Shown: in pieces, positions 8,157 through 17,112 of the stretch
How the letters are laid out: each line of letters starts with the position of its first letter
How positions within the stretch are numbered: the stretch's first letter is position 1
From: Clostridium sp. E02
GTDB taxonomy: Bacteria > Bacillota > Clostridia > Lachnospirales > Lachnospiraceae
Direction: 5' to 3'
DNA: 64,000 bases
NCBI RefSeq assembly: GCF_003833015.1
Contig: NZ_RJLQ01000002.1
Coordinates: 1 to 64,000, forward strand
Position numbers and translations under genes: made by a program
Notes under the pieces: generated by a model
Databases searched by the model: none
What the model was told of the DNA's origin: nothing
Seen by the model: only the letters and a program-made list of their open reading frames with translations

Positions 8157-8930
8157 ATGAGTCATCAATTAGTATTACTCCGTCATGGAGAAAGTATCTG
8201 GAATTTAGAAAACCTGTTTACTGGCTGGACGGATGTTGACTTATCAGAATCCGGCAAAGAAGAAGCAAGAGAAGCTGGCCGGTTGTTTAAGGAGCAAGGA
8301 TATGAATTTGACCTCTGTTATACTTCTTATCTGAAACGTGCAATCCATACGCTGAATTTTGCCCTAGAGGAAATGGATGCAGAATGGCTGCCTGTAATAA
8401 AGGCATGGCAGCTTAATGAACGCCATTATGGAAATTTACAGGGATTAAATAAGTCACAGACGGCTGAAAAATATGGAGAGGAACAGGTGAGAATCTGGCG
8501 GCGTTCTTTTGATGTACAGCCACCGTCTTTAGAGCCGCAAGACGAAAGAAATCCGGCGCATCAAAAAGCATATCAAAATGTAGGGGAAAACGAATTGCCG
8601 TTAGCGGAAAGTCTGAAAGACACCATCGCACGGGTCATTCCATACTTTGAGAAGCAGATCAGACCACAGCTAATGGCAGGGAAAAGGGTACTGATTACAG
8701 CTCATGGAAATTCTCTGAGGGCACTGATTATGTATCTGGAGCATCTTTCCCAGCAGGAAATTATAGGGCTTAATCTAGCTACGGGCATACCATTGGTATA
8801 TGAACTGGATGATACACTCTCAGTCATTAATAAGCAGTTTTTAGGAAATCCTGATGTGATAGCCGCAAAAATGAAGAGAGTAGCAAATCAGGGAAAAGCA
8901 AAAACAATAGAACGCACAGCGAGTGGATAA
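8157..8930 (+). CDS. gpmA: 2,3-bisphosphoglycerate-dependent phosphoglycerate mutase
   Basis: 257 residues. Interconverts 3- and 2-phosphoglycerate through a phosphohistidine. The phosphate-binding RHGES motif (Arg9, His10) opens the protein and is followed by the dPGM signature [29 protein letters not shown] and the second histidine in [12 protein letters not shown] complete the active site. GGGAGG precedes the ATG. It lies 13 bases downstream of the class I aldolase in the same operon. This enzyme needs no metal, unlike the manganese-dependent GpmI usual in clostridia, which fits the idea of a metal-sparing glycolytic module. Confidence 0.93.
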   Translation: MSHQLVLLRHGESIWNLENLFTGWTDVDLSESGKEEAREAGRLFKEQGYEFDLCYTSYLKRAIHTLNFALEEMDAEWLPVIKAWQLNERHYGNLQGLNKSQTAEKYGEEQVRIWRRSFDVQPPSLEPQDERNPAHQKAYQNVGENELPLAESLKDTIARVIPYFEKQIRPQLMAGKRVLITAHGNSLRALIMYLEHLSQQEIIGLNLATGIPLVYELDDTLSVINKQFLGNPDVIAAKMKRVANQGKAKTIERTASG

Positions 8931-8944
8931 AAACGTTTTTTGGT

Positions 8945-9147
8945 TCATAGATAAACAAAGTTGTAGGAGATCGGCTTTGCCAAATATACAAATGGATGGC
9001 AACTTACTGGTCGTTCCAGCAGGAAGTATTGACAGTGATATAAATATCAAACCCCAAGGCCATATCTTTTTTGCAAGCAAAGCAAATTGGGATGCTGACT
9101 TTGAGACTGTACCAAAGTTCGAAGAACTTCCATATGATTTAAAATAA
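8945..9147 (+). pseudogene. 3' fragment of a GFA-family gene
   Basis: About 65 residues ending in MDGNLLVVPAGSIDSDINIK, PQGHIFFASKANWD and FEELP. As I know it, this is the C-terminal part of GFA-family proteins (glutathione-dependent formaldehyde-activating enzyme fold). The N-terminal half with the zinc cysteines is missing, and no start with a ribosome binding site is seen. It abuts the phosphoglycerate mutase end and is best read as gene debris. Confidence 0.65.
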
Positions 9148-9171
9148 AAGTATACGTCTGAGACCTGTTCC

Positions 9172-9804
9172 TCACACACGTGAACGATTGTACAGTTTAA
9201 GCAGATCCTCAGGCGATGAAAATAGATAGTCAACATTAGGTTCTAAAACAGATGAATGGTTCCAGGTAACAAGTCCAGAAGCAAAACCAGCCGCATTTGC
9301 ACATGCAATATCTGTCGGCATATCGCCGATATAGATGCATGAATTTGGGGTTGCACCAGACCTTTTGGCATAATAGAGAAGTGGTTCAGGATCCGGTTTG
9401 TGTTGCTGCGTATCGTCAGCACAAACGATCAGATCAAATAGTTGATCAAGATTGAACGTTCGGAAATAGTTTTCATATTCCGTTTTCTTTCTGGAAGTGA
9501 CAACACCAAGTTGTAAGCCACTTTTTTTCATAATCAGCAGCATGTCTTTCGTACCTGGGAAAAATACAGCCTGGTCTGAAAACTTGCTATAATTTTGTAT
9601 CCATCTATTTTCAAAATCCTCATCTACACATGCATTAAGCAGTTTAAGAGCCTCAGGAATCGGAATTCCCAACACGATACGCAGATTTACAAGAGAGTAC
9701 TCAAGTCCATAGGATTCAAGTGTGTACTGCCAGGTCTTCAAAATGGCATTTTCGGTATCAATCAGTGTTCCATCCAAATCAAATACGATATGATTATATT
9801 GCAT
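9172..9804 (-). CDS. HAD-superfamily hydrolase (phosphatase/phosphomutase type)
   Basis: 210 residues. Motif I is FDLDGTLID (residues 8-16, nucleophile Asp9). A helical cap follows, then motif II as VVTSRKK and motif III/IV as KPDPEPLLY and YIGDMPTDIACANAAG. The layout matches PpaX/Gph-like phosphatases and beta-phosphoglucomutase relatives; the substrate cannot be fixed. GGAGACGCTT precedes the ATG. It lies downstream of, and in the same direction as, the orphan PTS IIC gene, so it could act on the sugar phosphate that transporter makes (inference). Confidence 0.88.
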   Translation of the reverse strand: MQYNHIVFDLDGTLIDTENAILKTWQYTLESYGLEYSLVNLRIVLGIPIPEALKLLNACVDEDFENRWIQNYSKFSDQAVFFPGTKDMLLIMKKSGLQLGVVTSRKKTEYENYFRTFNLDQLFDLIVCADDTQQHKPDPEPLLYYAKRSGATPNSCIYIGDMPTDIACANAAGFASGLVTWNHSSVLEPNVDYLFSSPEDLLKLYNRSRV

Positions 9805-9886
9805 AAGCGTCTCCTTTTATAGTTAAGATATAATTTTCGATAGGCGTCACATTTGCTGTCTTGAACCCAATATATCAGATTTAAGA

Positions 9887-11011
9887 TTAGGGCGCAGAGA
9901 CATCAGCTAAGATGCCGGTATCGGCAACGGCAGTATCAGATGCGATCAAAAATGTAAGAAAAAATCCAATCACAAACCCAGAAAGACATCCCATTAGATA
10001 AAGCATAAAGTGATCACTAGAATAGATTGGTAATGTGATAAGACTGGGTAAAACAAAAGCGGGAGTCTGAATTTTGGAAAGTCCAGCTAGCAGCCCACCA
10101 ATGGCACCACCAATGCATCCAAAAATGAAGGGCTTTTTTCTGGGAAGATTTATATTAAATAATGCAGGTTCCGTTATTCCAAACAGTGCAGAAAGAACTG
10201 CAGGGGCACATAAGGATCGAAACGAAATATTTTTACTTTTTATCATAACTGCAAGGGCTGCACCTGCCTGAGCGAAAATAGCAGGAGCCATGATTGGAAT
10301 AATACTGTCATGCCCCATAACTCCAATGTTATTGATTGCTACCACAAACAATCCCCACTGAAAGCCGAAAATTACCATTGGTTGAATCAGTACACCGAGC
10401 AGAAGACCAGCTGCTGGAGAGGAAAAAGAATAAAGCAATGAATACCCCCCTGCAAGAGCATCACCAATTATGGCACCAATTGGTCCGAAAACAAAAAGGG
10501 TGGCAAGACTGACAAACGTGAGACTGAGAAGCGGGGTAAGAAAACCTCGAACCAGTTCTGGGATGATCCGATCAAAAAAACGCTCCGTAACAGCCAAAAG
10601 AGCACTTGCAGCAATAATTGGAATGATACTGGAGTGGTAAGTTACTGCTTTAATTGGAAGATCGAAAAAATAAAGAGTTGTACCAGATTCAAAAGCATTT
10701 GTTAATGATGGATACAATAGAATCAAGGCGACTACTGTACTGTAAAACGGATTGGCGTGAAAGGTTTTTGCGGAAGTAATTGCCAGCAGCACTGGAAGAA
10801 AGTAAAAAGTGCTGTCGGATATTGCATTCAGTATGAGATACGTACCACTACCGTCAGACAGAAGGGAGGATGCTGTTAATATAAGCAGAACCCCTTTCAT
10901 AATTCCACCTGCGCACATTAAATTCATAAGGGGCATAAACATATTAGAAATGGCGGATATCGACCTGGAAAGTAATTTTTTTTTCTTATCATGCTTCACT
11001 GTATTTAACAT
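9887..11011 (-). CDS. Orphan PTS EIIC, beta-glucoside/sucrose type
   Basis: 374 residues, about ten membrane helices: the membrane channel of a sugar phosphotransferase. Glucose/beta-glucoside-superfamily landmarks are MNLMCAGGIMKG near the start, the substrate-region YHSSIIPII, IGAIIGDALAGG, and the GITEPALFNINLPRKKP signature. No EIIA or EIIB domain is attached or encoded nearby, so it must borrow these from another system. The start is uncertain: AAAGG abuts the ATG at 11011, and a GTG three codons later has a better-spaced site. It faces an AraC regulator across a 150-base divergent region. Confidence 0.85.
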   Translation of the reverse strand: MLNTVKHDKKKKLLSRSISAISNMFMPLMNLMCAGGIMKGVLLILTASSLLSDGSGTYLILNAISDSTFYFLPVLLAITSAKTFHANPFYSTVVALILLYPSLTNAFESGTTLYFFDLPIKAVTYHSSIIPIIAASALLAVTERFFDRIIPELVRGFLTPLLSLTFVSLATLFVFGPIGAIIGDALAGGYSLLYSFSSPAAGLLLGVLIQPMVIFGFQWGLFVVAINNIGVMGHDSIIPIMAPAIFAQAGAALAVMIKSKNISFRSLCAPAVLSALFGITEPALFNINLPRKKPFIFGCIGGAIGGLLAGLSKIQTPAFVLPSLITLPIYSSDHFMLYLMGCLSGFVIGFFLTFLIASDTAVADTGILADVSAP

Positions 11012-11028
11012 CCTTTCATTTGACCCTT

Positions 11029-11065
11029 TTATTTTGTATGAATATAATTATAACGAACAAAATAA
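11029..11065. promoter_or_regulatory. 9-bp inverted repeat in the PTS/AraC divergent region
   Basis: TTATTTTGT (11029-11037) and ACAAAATAA (11057-11065) are exact complements. They lie between the divergent starts, so this is a candidate AraC-regulator site. Confidence 0.4.
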
Positions 11066-11164
11066 GTTGTGTCTTTCTGGTGTGCGACATATAATATAAT
11101 TATTACGACATACATAGGATTATGCAGGTTTCATGTTGAAGCGGAGATAAAGAGGTGAAGAAGT

Positions 11165-12058
11165 ATGTTTTCGATTGTTAATACAATTCCTTTGAATGAG
11201 GAAGGAAAAGAAATCAAAAGGCGTGGAACACCAGGTTTTTCCTGCAATGCTTACATCGGTGATGTTCATAATTTTATCGGAGGTGAAATATCGCTGCATT
11301 GGCATAGTGAGTTTGAAATGTTTGTGCTGGATGAAGGAATGGTGCAGATCATAATTGCAGATCATTCCTATGTTCTGCGACCGGGCGAGGGTTATTTCTT
11401 GAATTCGGATGTCCTGCATAAAATAATCTGTAATACAGATCAGCCCTGCCGATACCGCTCTATTGTTTTTGATCCGTACGTTATAGCAGGACGTACTGGA
11501 AGTGTATTTGATGAAAAATATGTCAGACCCTTTATAAAAGGAAGCTCATCATCCTGGACATTTAGTCTGAGAGATGCAGGCAGTGCGTCAGTGCTCTCTC
11601 TTTTTTATACAGCGTTCAATGCCTGCGAGTTGGAGCCGGATGGCTATGAATTTACAGTAAGAGATACAATGTCGAAGATTATCATGTTATTGAATGGAGA
11701 CAAGGAAAAGCAGATCATCAGAGTTGACTCAATGAAGGAACAGCGCTTGAAGCAGATGATGAATTGGATTGATGAACACTATATGGATAAAGTAACCGTT
11801 GAACATATTGCTGGTGCAGCCGGAATCTGTGCACGTGAATGTCAGAGGACATTTGCAACAGTTATCAAGGATACTCCCATAAGATATCTGATGCGAAGGA
11901 GAATTGCGGTTGCAGCTGATATGTTGAAATCATCAAACGCTGCCAATAGTGAGATCTGTGCACAGTGTGGTTTTGAAAGTCAGAGCTATTTTACAAAACA
12001 GTTTCGGCTTATTATGGGAGTTACTCCAAAACAGTATCAGAAAAATGTACGGATTTGA
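11165..12058 (+). CDS. AraC-family regulator with cupin sensor domain
   Basis: 297 residues. Residues about 20-110 form a cupin (LHWHSEFEMFVLDEG, LRPGEGYFLNSDVLHKI) that would bind a sugar. Residues about 190-295 contain two helix-turn-helix motifs ending in the AraC signature AQCGFESQSYFTKQFRLIMG and VTPKQYQ. It is transcribed away from the orphan PTS IIC and HAD genes and probably activates them. GAGGTGAAG precedes the ATG. Confidence 0.9.
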   Translation: MFSIVNTIPLNEEGKEIKRRGTPGFSCNAYIGDVHNFIGGEISLHWHSEFEMFVLDEGMVQIIIADHSYVLRPGEGYFLNSDVLHKIICNTDQPCRYRSIVFDPYVIAGRTGSVFDEKYVRPFIKGSSSSWTFSLRDAGSASVLSLFYTAFNACELEPDGYEFTVRDTMSKIIMLLNGDKEKQIIRVDSMKEQRLKQMMNWIDEHYMDKVTVEHIAGAAGICARECQRTFATVIKDTPIRYLMRRRIAVAADMLKSSNAANSEICAQCGFESQSYFTKQFRLIMGVTPKQYQKNVRI

Positions 12059-12116
12059 ATTTTCTTTTTGCCAAGATAACATGTAATAGAGATGAAATAT
12101 TATAAAAAGGATACTG

Positions 12117-12150
12117 AAACAGAACCGGTAAATATTACGGTTCTGTTTTG
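12117..12150 (+). terminator. Terminator after the AraC gene
   Basis: AGAACCG pairs with CGGTTCT around a ten-base loop, and TTTTG follows. Confidence 0.75.
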
Positions 12151-12206
12151 TTATATAATGAGAAAATTTTAACATACAGACATAGAAATATGCTCTTTAG
12201 ACTATA

Positions 12207-12224
12207 TGATATAATTTTATATCA
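12207..12224. promoter_or_regulatory. Palindrome upstream of the glycyl-radical operon
   Basis: TGATATAA and TTATATCA are exact 8-bp arms separated by two bases, about 105 bases before the glycyl-radical enzyme start. A TATAAT-like stretch lies inside, so it could be an operator over a -10. No regulator is encoded in this operon. Confidence 0.35.
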
Positions 12225-12328
12225 ATATTAATATATAGTTATTAATAAAAAAGGATGAAGGTGATAGAAAGGACTGCCTTAGGAAGAACATATTACAGTA
12301 TAGATTAAAGAAAGGAAGTATACAAACT

Positions 12329-14605
12329 ATGAGAAAAAGATTGGAAAAATTAAAAAAAGTTCTTTTTGAAAGTTATTATTTAAAAAAAGAATGGTGGGGT
12401 GATGATTTATCTATCTTTGATGATGATCCTTTACTTGGAAATCAACCCTTGGTGATTAGAAAGGCAATTGCGACTCAAAAAGTATGTAGGGAGATGCCAA
12501 TTTCCTTGATATCTGATGAACTTATCGTAGGGAAACCAACGATGTCATCCGTAGGTTATGGCCATACGTTCCCACGCTATGAGACGATTGAAGAAGAGAA
12601 AGAAGCTGCAAAATATAATTTGAACAGAAAATCAGTTTGGGGACACCATAATCCTAGTTATAAACAAATACTTGAAAGAGGCATTCTTTCAATCATAGAA
12701 GAAGCAATAGAGTTAAAAAATAAGGTTTTAGATGATCAAATTGAAACAAAGAATTGGTACGAGTCTGTTATAATTTCTTTAAAAAGTGTTGAAATTTTAT
12801 CCAATAGATATTCTAAACTTTTAGAAACAGAAGCGGAAAAAGAAGAAAGCCAAGAAAGGAAAAAAGAGCTATTTAATATGTCAAAGATCTGTTCTAAAGT
12901 ACCGATGCAACCAGCTTCCAATTTTCATGAAGCACTTCAAAGTGTCTGGTTTATACATGTTATTTTGCATAGTACGTTAAACTATACGTCTATCGGAAGA
13001 TTAGATCAGTATCTTTGGCCTTTCTATAAAAATGATTTAGACAATGGAATGATAACAACGGAGTATGCAGAAGAACTATTAGGATCCTTTTTAATAAAAT
13101 TTAATGAACGAATTCAATTAAATAATGATCATATAGAGAATCATCTTACGTTTGGTGATATGTCACAAGGGGGAAACTTAGATCAACTTCATTACTCCGT
13201 ATCAAATGAGGCTCAGTTTAATTTTGGACAAACATCCAATAGTTGGCTTCAAAACTGCATACTGTCAGGCATTACCCCTGACGGAGATGACGCAACGAAT
13301 GATCTTACTTATATGATTATGGAATTAGTCAGAGAATTGGAAATTACAAATCCAATGGTATCAGTAAGATTGCATAAAAACTCTCCAACTAAATTATTCA
13401 AATCAGTTGCAAAAGTCTTATCAGATGGTGGTGCTCAGCCAACGATATTTAATGATGATGTATTGGTACCAGGTTTGGTGAAGCATCTTGGGATTCCGGA
13501 AGAAGATGCACGTGATTACAGCAACGATGGATGTTGGGAAACGCTGCCTCAAGGGCGAACACAATCTTCTTTTGGTCATATTGATCTTTTATTATGTTTA
13601 GAAAGTGTTATAAATCAAGGAAAATCATTAATCAATGAGAAGCCAATTGGGTCAGACTATGGAAATCCAGTTCAGTATAAAACATTTAACGAATTTTTTG
13701 AAGCTTTTAAAATGCAATTGAAAGAAAGTTTACAGTCTTTATTAGAAGATAAGATTATAAATTATGAATATGTATATCAAATAGCGCCAGATCCCTTATT
13801 ATCAGGTTTATTAGAAGACTGTCTTAAAAATGGAAAAGATATCACTCAAAAAGGAGCAAGATATAAGATATATGCTCCATTAGTGGCAGGGTTATCACAC
13901 TGTGCAGATTCTTTAGCAGCTATTAAATATTTAGTTTATGAAACTAAGACGATTTCCATTGAGCAACTTAGAATGATACTGAAAAATAACTGGAAAAATG
14001 AAAAAAAATTACAACAATATGTTCTAAATAAGGTACCTAAATATGGAAATGATGATGATTACGTAGACAGTATCAGCGTTGATCTTTTAGAAAGTTATTG
14101 TAATTATTGTGACGAATGGAATAGAAAAATCGATTGGTTAACAATTGCTCCAGGAGTAGGTACGTTTGAAAATTATGCAAAGATGGGGTACCTTTGTGGT
14201 GCTTCTGCAGATGGACGGCTTTCACAAGAATCTCTTTCTTCTAATTATTCTCCTTCATTCGGGATGGACAAAGATGGTCCTACATCAATTATCAGATCTT
14301 CAATCAAATTCAACCTTCAACGTTTAAATAATGGATGCCCTATTGATCTTCGTATCGATGTAAACAAATCGGATCAAAAGAAAAGTATTGAAGTTCTCAG
14401 TGCGTTCGTTAAATCTTTTATAATTGAGAGGGGAAATATACTTACAGTTACAACGGTAAGTACAGAAACTCTATTAGCGGCACAGAAGGAGCCTGAAAAA
14501 TATGGTTCTCTTAGAGTGAGGTTAGGAGGATTAACAGCCTATTTCGTACAGCTTTGTAAGACTCAACAAGATGAATATATTAGGAGAACACAACATGAAT
14601 TCTAA
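12329..14605 (+). CDS. Glycyl-radical enzyme (pyruvate formate-lyase superfamily), substrate unknown
   Basis: 758 residues, normal for the family. The active-site loop is SNDGCWETL, with thiyl Cys402 and Glu404. The G-C-x-E pattern is shared with glycerol dehydratase, choline lyase and isethionate lyase rather than with the Cys-Cys of true pyruvate formate-lyase, so a C-O, C-N or C-S bond-breaking eliminase is more likely. The C-terminal radical motif reads RVRLGGLTAYF; the radical glycine is probably Gly734. The residue after it is Leu where most members have Tyr. The activase overlaps the 3' end by 11 bases and a glycosyltransferase-like gene follows. No microcompartment genes are nearby. 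Confidence 0.88.
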   Translation: MRKRLEKLKKVLFESYYLKKEWWGDDLSIFDDDPLLGNQPLVIRKAIATQKVCREMPISLISDELIVGKPTMSSVGYGHTFPRYETIEEEKEAAKYNLNRKSVWGHHNPSYKQILERGILSIIEEAIELKNKVLDDQIETKNWYESVIISLKSVEILSNRYSKLLETEAEKEESQERKKELFNMSKICSKVPMQPASNFHEALQSVWFIHVILHSTLNYTSIGRLDQYLWPFYKNDLDNGMITTEYAEELLGSFLIKFNERIQLNNDHIENHLTFGDMSQGGNLDQLHYSVSNEAQFNFGQTSNSWLQNCILSGITPDGDDATNDLTYMIMELVRELEITNPMVSVRLHKNSPTKLFKSVAKVLSDGGAQPTIFNDDVLVPGLVKHLGIPEEDARDYSNDGCWETLPQGRTQSSFGHIDLLLCLESVINQGKSLINEKPIGSDYGNPVQYKTFNEFFEAFKMQLKESLQSLLEDKIINYEYVYQIAPDPLLSGLLEDCLKNGKDITQKGARYKIYAPLVAGLSHCADSLAAIKYLVYETKTISIEQLRMILKNNWKNEKKLQQYVLNKVPKYGNDDDYVDSISVDLLESYCNYCDEWNRKIDWLTIAPGVGTFENYAKMGYLCGASADGRLSQESLSSNYSPSFGMDKDGPTSIIRSSIKFNLQRLNNGCPIDLRIDVNKSDQKKSIEVLSAFVKSFIIERGNILTVTTVSTETLLAAQKEPEKYGSLRVRLGGLTAYFVQLCKTQQDEYIRRTQHEF

Positions 14606-15557
14606 AACAAATCTACTTATGGAAGGGAAAAGCTCTTTATCAATAATACCTAAAAATAAAAAAGGATTAATTTTTGATATACAAAAGTTTGCGATTCATG
14701 ATGGATATGGCATAAGGACACTTGTATTCATGAAAGGGTGTCCGCTTAAATGTAAATGGTGCAGCAATCCCGAATCACAGGAAGTAAATATTGATATTAC
14801 CTTTCATTCTGAAAAATGTATACAATGCTATGAGTGTATAAATGTATGTCCGTCGGGGGTGTTAAACAAAAATAACTTATTTTCCAATCGTGGAGACTGT
14901 ATTAAATGTGGAAATTGTGTTGATGTTTGTTATTCGCAAGCCAGACAAAAAGTAGGTAGATGGGTAGGAATCGATGAATTATTTGACATTGTAAAAAAGG
15001 ATAGTACTTATTATACACAAACGAATGGAGGAGTTACGATTGGAGGCGGTGAACCAACCTTTCAAAATGAATTCTTAGTAGAATTCCTGAAAAAATGTAA
15101 ACGAAATGGAATTAATACAGCAATTGAAACATGCGGATACACATCATGGGAAAAAATGAAAAAAATTCTAGATTATACGGATCTTCTTCTTTTTGACATG
15201 AAACAAATAAATTCAGAAAAGCATGAAAAATATACGGGTGTAAAAAATGAAGTTATAATTAAAAACGCAATATTAGCTGCACAATATGTAAAGGAAATGA
15301 TCATACGAGTCCCTTTAATACCAGAAGTGAATAATTCATATGATGATTTGAATTCACTTGGAAAATTTATTCATGAAAAACTTCCAAGAGTAATGAAAGT
15401 CAATATATTGCCATACCATTCTATGGGTGAGTCAAAAGCAATGAAACTAGGTAAAGAATATAGTTTGAGTGGACTAAGAACTTTAAGAAAAGAAGAAATT
15501 CAAGAGGCAAAAAAAATTCTTCAATCTTACAAATTAGAAGTAGACATTTTAAATTAA
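14595..15557 (+). CDS. Glycyl-radical enzyme activating enzyme (radical SAM)
   Basis: 320 residues. Generates the glycyl radical on the upstream enzyme by reductive cleavage of S-adenosylmethionine. The radical SAM cluster is GCPLKCKWC (Cys49, Cys53, Cys56). It is followed by an inserted two-cluster ferredoxin domain (Cys75/78/81/85 and Cys102/105/108/112), the form found with dehydratase-type rather than pyruvate formate-lyase partners. GGGEPTFQ binds SAM. The start at 14595 follows TAGGAGAA; the upstream in-frame ATG at 14571 has no such site. Overlap with the glycyl-radical gene implies coupled translation. Confidence 0.92.
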   Translation: MNSKTNLLMEGKSSLSIIPKNKKGLIFDIQKFAIHDGYGIRTLVFMKGCPLKCKWCSNPESQEVNIDITFHSEKCIQCYECINVCPSGVLNKNNLFSNRGDCIKCGNCVDVCYSQARQKVGRWVGIDELFDIVKKDSTYYTQTNGGVTIGGGEPTFQNEFLVEFLKKCKRNGINTAIETCGYTSWEKMKKILDYTDLLLFDMKQINSEKHEKYTGVKNEVIIKNAILAAQYVKEMIIRVPLIPEVNNSYDDLNSLGKFIHEKLPRVMKVNILPYHSMGESKAMKLGKEYSLSGLRTLRKEEIQEAKKILQSYKLEVDILN

Positions 15558-15605
15558 CACAAGTTGGATGATAATATGAACAAAATGCGATAGGAGGAAG
15601 AAATT

Positions 15606-16919
15606 ATGAACAAACATGTGTATACGATTGGAACAGAACGTAGATTAATTCCAGAATTTGTAGGTACTTATTTTAAAGAAATAGAGAATATGCAAAAAAC
15701 TACAAATGAAGAAACCACTTTGGTTATCATTGATGAATGCAATGATGAGGCGGCAAGAGCTAATGACATAATATTGAAAAAAAATAAAAGGTCAGGTGTA
15801 AACTATATACATTTTGATAAAGAAAAGCAATATGAGTTGTTTCATTACCTAAGAAATAATTGTTCGGACTCTTCCATTGTTGATTTGTTAGACTTTGAAG
15901 GATATTCCTATGGGAGAGTTATGAATAAACAGTTCTTGGTTGCAAGTATGCTAAATGCTAATTTTTTACATAGAAGAGATTCCGATGTAAAAATTATTGA
16001 TGATACATTTGGATTTCCATCAAAATTTGAAAATAAATACTTAGGAAAAAAAGTGAAAGATGTCAATTATCATGTGAATGGGAAAGAAAACCATTCATTA
16101 GAACAAGTTATTTATATGGTAGGAAGTGGTTATTCAGGCAAAAGCAGTTGGAAGGCAGATTTTGGTATATTTTTAGAAAAGGATATGAACTTAATTAGTG
16201 AAGTTGCTAAATTATTTAATTATGATGATTCGTTAATGAAAGAATACATGAATGAAATTGTTGATGGGAATGTGAATATAGAGGGAGATGAATTATTCTT
16301 ACCATTGCATAATCATCCAAATCCTGTTTGTGGTAATATTTCTATGTATGAGGTATTTAAGCATTTGCCATGTTCAACTATGGAATCTACAATTGGATCA
16401 GATAATTTGATTCGAGAATTCTTAAAGAGAGTAGGAATGCCAATAATATATCATTCTAATTTTGTGTATCATGAATTTGGTAAGGATAGAGATAATAGTG
16501 ATATTAAGTATTTATTATCCTATTGGCCTAGAATGATAAATAAATTAATCTATTATAAAATGATTGAAAATCTAATATTTAAAAATCAAAAGTTAAAATC
16601 GGATACGATTAAAAATGTGGAAGATGTTGATTTTAAAAATTTAATTAATAGAGAAAAATTAACATATGATTACGTATATTCTACAGCGAATGAGTGTATT
16701 GATTTATTTGTCAACATAATGAAAAAAGGCAAAAATTTTAAGTTTAAACTATTAATAGAGCATTTCCAAAACGAAGAATTCTTAAGAAATACGGCAGATA
16801 ACATGTACAATGGTATGGTAAATGGGGATAAACTATTAAGAGATTGGGAAGAAATAATTTATCTTTGTGAAAATTACAGCGTTTCAAAAGATACAGAGAA
16901 GATTATGAAAATCGTATAG
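15606..16919 (+). CDS. DUF6271-like putative glycosyltransferase
   Basis: 437 residues, soluble, no signal peptide. The sequence resembles, from memory, the DUF6271 family, whose N-terminal half looks like a nucleotide-sugar glycosyltransferase fold. The key landmark is LHRRDSD (His122 to Asp127), a DxD-like metal/nucleotide site. YSYGRVMNKQFLVAS before it and GNISMYEVFKHLPCSTMESTIGSDN further on look like conserved pocket segments. The ATG follows TAGGAGGAAG, and the gap to the activase is 48 bases, so it belongs to the glycyl-radical operon. Why a glycosyltransferase-like protein travels with a glycyl-radical lyase is not known to me. Confidence 0.55.
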   Translation: MNKHVYTIGTERRLIPEFVGTYFKEIENMQKTTNEETTLVIIDECNDEAARANDIILKKNKRSGVNYIHFDKEKQYELFHYLRNNCSDSSIVDLLDFEGYSYGRVMNKQFLVASMLNANFLHRRDSDVKIIDDTFGFPSKFENKYLGKKVKDVNYHVNGKENHSLEQVIYMVGSGYSGKSSWKADFGIFLEKDMNLISEVAKLFNYDDSLMKEYMNEIVDGNVNIEGDELFLPLHNHPNPVCGNISMYEVFKHLPCSTMESTIGSDNLIREFLKRVGMPIIYHSNFVYHEFGKDRDNSDIKYLLSYWPRMINKLIYYKMIENLIFKNQKLKSDTIKNVEDVDFKNLINREKLTYDYVYSTANECIDLFVNIMKKGKNFKFKLLIEHFQNEEFLRNTADNMYNGMVNGDKLLRDWEEIIYLCENYSVSKDTEKIMKIV

Positions 16920-16954
16920 TAATCGCAGTGAAGTGAAGTAATGAACACTGGCAG

Positions 16955-17003
16955 AACTCCCCTTACCTACGTTTTTTGTTTGCGTTGGTAGGGGAGTTTT
17001 TTT
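16955..17003 (+). terminator. Terminator of the glycyl-radical operon
   Basis: AACTCCCCTTACC pairs with GGTAGGGGAGTT (one bulge), followed by a run of seven T. Confidence 0.85.
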
Positions 17004-17033
17004 CTCTTCCTATTCGATAAAAAAAATGTATGC

Positions 17034-17062
17034 TTGACATACAATTAAAGAGGTTGTATACT
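17034..17062 (+). promoter_or_regulatory. Promoter of the metal-chelate uptake operon, with two TGTATrCTTGrCATACA boxes
   Basis: TTGACA (17034-17039), 17 bases, TATACT (17057-17062). The -35 is embedded in TGTATGCTTGACATACA and the -10 in the close copy TGTATACTTGGCATACA. Both are imperfect palindromes, so a repressor could cover each element. The first box also precedes the aldolase operon. Confidence 0.7.
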
Positions 17063-17076
17063 TGGCATACACGAAA

Positions 17077-17092
17077 GTTAGCGAAAACTAAC
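17077..17092. promoter_or_regulatory. GTTAG-N6-CTAAC operator of the uptake operon
   Basis: GTTAGCGAAAACTAAC lies 15 bases after the -10, almost exactly where the related 16-base site lies before the class I aldolase. The location downstream of the start point suggests a roadblock repressor. Confidence 0.5.
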
Positions 17093-17112
17093 CAATGAAA
17101 GGAAGTGAGGTA

